This document shows positions 7,746-8,723 of a DNA stretch of 8,723 nt, piece after piece. The notes below the pieces were generated by a model. That model saw only the letters and a program-made list of their open reading frames with translations. It did not search any database and was not told where the DNA came from. Source of the stretch: an uncultured Eubacteriales bacterium (GTDB taxonomy: Bacteria; Bacillota; Clostridia; Christensenellales; QALW01); contig URYI01000080.1 in NCBI GenBank assembly GCA_900552055.1, positions 1-8,723 of the forward strand. The letters run 5' to 3'. How positions within the stretch are numbered: the first letter of the stretch is position 1; each line of letters begins with the position of its first letter. Position numbers and translations under genes: made by a program.

Positions 7746-8306
7746 TTAATTCTGCCGCTTTTTATCTCTCTGCGGACGAATTATATTTATTATACCGTAT
7801 TGTACCATAGCCAGCACACTCAGCGCAACCGAAAAATAAATAAAAATATCGAGCGCTAAGCTCATGCCGGGCGAAGCGAACCACAACTTGCGGAAGAAGC
7901 AGAGCGCAATAGCTACGCTCATTATAAAAGAAGCGATTTTCCCAAAAAGATTGGAATAAACCACTGTCTTCATTTTTTTGAGCACAAACCATCCGCCAAT
8001 AATCATAGCTAATTCCTTGACCGCCATTATAATAGCCGCGGCCAGGGGTAAAAACCCGATAACCGTGAGGCATACCAAGGCAGAAACCTGCAAAAGCTTA
8101 TCGGCAAGAGGGTCGAATAATTTTCCGAATTTGCTTATGGCGTCCAGCTTGCGCGCCAGATAACCATCTAATAAATCCGAAAGCTCCGCAAAGACAAACA
8201 CGGCAAACGCGATACGCTTGTCCTCATACGCGAAAAAACAGAATATAAATACGGGAATAAGCAACAGTCTTATAACCGTAATAATATTAGGTAACATCTT
8301 AAGCAT
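7746..8306 (-). CDS. pgsA: CDP-alcohol phosphatidyltransferase, probable phosphatidylglycerophosphate synthase
   Basis: The enzyme should transfer a phosphatidyl group from CDP-diacylglycerol to glycerol-3-phosphate in the membrane, the committed step to phosphatidylglycerol. The 186-residue product has the family signature D-x2-DG-x2-AR-x8-G-x3-D-x3-D in full: Asp44, Asp47, Gly48, Ala51, Arg52, Gly61, Asp65 and Asp69. About six hydrophobic segments are visible, near 7-27, 31-43, 71-83, 85-108, 122-138 and 148-175, followed by a basic C-terminal tail. The N-terminus LPNIITVIRLLLIP is typical of PgsA. The ATG at 8306 has no clear ribosome site; an in-frame ATG three codons on (8297) has none either. 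The stop of a short upstream frame lies 2 nt before 8306, so coupling may help initiation. A related cardiolipin or phosphatidylserine enzyme is less likely. Confidence 0.92.
   Translation of the reverse strand: MLKMLPNIITVIRLLLIPVFIFCFFAYEDKRIAFAVFVFAELSDLLDGYLARKLDAISKFGKLFDPLADKLLQVSALVCLTVIGFLPLAAAIIMAVKELAMIIGGWFVLKKMKTVVYSNLFGKIASFIMSVAIALCFFRKLWFASPGMSLALDIFIYFSVALSVLAMVQYGIINIIRPQRDKKRQN
7780..7808 (-). promoter_or_regulatory. Probable promoter of the valS T-box operon, inside the 3' end of pgsA
   Basis: Two TATAAT boxes lie 9 bp apart, at 7789-7794 and 7780-7785 (minus strand). The second has the better partner, ATGGTA (7803-7808), 17 bp upstream and matching the sigma-A -35 at three of six positions. 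Start would be near 7773, about 30 nt before Stem I of the T-box. No terminator separates pgsA from this leader, so read-through from pgsA is also possible. Confidence 0.45.
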
Positions 8307-8333
8307 TTTTATACGCCCGGCTTTTCTTTAATT

Positions 8334-8369
8334 GGTATGCGCCCCCTAAGCATATCTATGGCGTATACC
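8334..8369 (-). promoter_or_regulatory. Long leader hairpin before pgsA
   Basis: On the minus strand GGTATACGCC (8369-8360) pairs with GGCGCATACC (8343-8334): nine pairs and one A-C mismatch around a 16-nt loop. It lies 27 nt before the pgsA start. No T-run follows, so it is not a terminator. It overlaps the short open frame and I do not recognise a riboswitch class in it. Confidence 0.5.
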
Positions 8370-8376
8370 CAAATTA

Positions 8377-8390
8377 CCTGCTCCGGCAGG
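8377..8390 (-). promoter_or_regulatory. Small hairpin at the 5' end of the pgsA transcript
   Basis: CCTGC and GCAGG form a 5-bp stem with a CGGA tetraloop on the minus strand. It starts about 5 nt after the predicted transcription start and 7 nt before the longer hairpin. Such a 5' stem often protects an mRNA from decay; that role is inference. Confidence 0.45.
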
Positions 8391-8401
8391 CATGATAATA
8401 T

Positions 8402-8430
8402 ATTATACTCCAAATTGCCTTAATTAACAA
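8402..8430 (-). promoter_or_regulatory. Sigma-A-type promoter of pgsA
   Basis: On the minus strand TTGTTA (8430-8425) is followed after exactly 17 bp by a perfect TATAAT (8407-8402). Transcription should begin near 8395, giving a leader of about 90 nt before the pgsA ATG at 8306. The surrounding DNA is AT-rich. This is the best promoter in the window. Confidence 0.7.
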
Positions 8431-8723
8431 GCCTAAGTTTGGCAAAATCACAGCTTATATCTCATTTAAGCAATCTAAATTAATAAAAATCAGCAAATTT
8501 GAGCTTCCGGACTTACAAAACTTAAAAAGGATAACGCACAAAACCAGGCGAGCGCATTAACTGCTGTACGCCCGCATGCATAATAATTATAAAATGTCAA
8601 AATATTGCTTAGTATTTGGATATCAAAATACAGGATATTAAAATATCGCATATTATCCGCACATAATTTCTGCCCCTCTAGCTGCGCTCCATATATGAGC
8701 CGCTTTTGAGTTCGTGCAGGGAA
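8431..8723. other. AT-rich region without a confident gene
   Basis: No recognisable gene, tRNA or terminator is visible in these 293 bases on either strand. A 53-codon minus-strand frame (8490-8651) has an ATG but no ribosome site and an unremarkable, Tyr/Phe-rich product with one hydrophobic patch near residues 29-47, so I do not call it. The stretch holds a tandem repeat at 8618-8645 and is otherwise AT-rich, apart from a GC-richer patch near 8545-8575. It may be a long intergenic spacer upstream of pgsA or a decayed gene. Confidence 0.5.
8618..8645. repeat. Tandem pair of 13-bp AT-rich repeats
   Basis: GGATATCAAAATA (8618-8630) recurs as GGATATTAAAATA (8633-8645), with one difference and a 15-bp period. 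The second copy also forms GATATT-AA-AATATC (8634-8647), a perfect 6-bp inverted repeat. Spacing of 15 bp is longer than one helical turn. It could be a pair of regulator sites or a chance product of AT-rich DNA. Confidence 0.45.

Larger units (their letters stand above)
8309..8413 (-). other. Short open frame in the pgsA leader
   Basis: A frame directly upstream of pgsA stays open from an in-frame TAA just before 8413 to a TAA at 8311-8309, 2 nt before the pgsA ATG. From a TTG at 8413 it would give 34 residues, including VIWVYAIDMLRGRIPIKEK; from an internal ATG at 8353 it would give 14 residues. The TTG lies upstream of the predicted transcription start, so on that transcript only the ATG version could be made. 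Neither has a good ribosome site. I do not recognise the peptide. It may be a coupling leader peptide, the remnant of an upstream gene's tail, or chance. Confidence 0.25.

Noticed and set aside
7751..7776. CCGC...GCGG pairing after the pgsA coding end as a pgsA terminator
   Set aside because: Only four pairs, a long loop and no following T-run.
8586..8600. TTGACA (8600-8595) and TATAAT (8591-8586) on the minus strand
   Set aside because: They are only 3 bp apart, so they cannot form one promoter, and neither has a good partner at 16-18 bp.
8490..8651. 53-codon minus-strand frame with ATG start and a hydrophobic middle
   Set aside because: No ribosome binding site, no recognisable similarity, and mixed codon use in AT-rich DNA; a frame of this length is plausible by chance.

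Overview
The window looks like a chromosomal housekeeping segment from an anaerobic, low-to-moderate-GC member of the Clostridia (Firmicutes/Bacillota). Four things point there: a valine T-box leader on valS, strong GGAGG ribosome binding sites, a CD1247-type small protein next to efp, and a YqeG phosphatase. I cannot place the genus. All eight confident genes lie on the minus strand, so they read from right to left.

Right end (about 8309-8723): this stretch has no confident gene. It is AT-rich, with a short tandem repeat at 8618-8645. It also holds a good sigma-A promoter (TTGTTA, 17 bp, TATAAT, at 8402-8430) that should drive pgsA. The roughly 90-nt pgsA leader can form two hairpins. It also carries a short open frame whose stop lies 2 nt before the pgsA ATG, and pgsA itself has no obvious ribosome binding site.

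Middle (7485-8306): pgsA encodes a phosphatidylglycerophosphate synthase-like membrane enzyme. It is followed by a complete T-box leader for valS, with a GUC (Val) specifier, a T-box bulge, and mutually exclusive antiterminator and terminator. A probable second promoter overlaps the 3' end of pgsA.

Main operon (7484 down to 191): valS - folC - yqeG - endonuclease IV-like TIM-barrel gene - pepP - efp - CD1247-type gene. The first four genes overlap by 4, 4 and 8 nt. A 60-nt gap with a near-perfect 18-bp palindrome precedes pepP. The last three genes are 15 and 29 nt apart. If transcription runs through, folate polyglutamylation, a HAD phosphatase, proline-peptide turnover and the polyproline elongation factor EF-P would all lie downstream of a tRNA-Val-sensing switch. 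The gene set as a whole is ordinary clostridial core.

Left end (1-190): no gene is visible. A GC-rich inverted repeat (7-23) and a rho-independent terminator (31-50) on the plus strand imply a convergent gene beyond the left edge. I see no convincing terminator for the minus-strand operon.

I found no mobile element, CRISPR array, phage gene or obvious new multi-gene system. The most unusual items are the Cys-triplet/acidic tail of the CD1247-type protein, the pgsA leader, the altered metal-site motif of the TIM-barrel protein, and the altered FolC motif.
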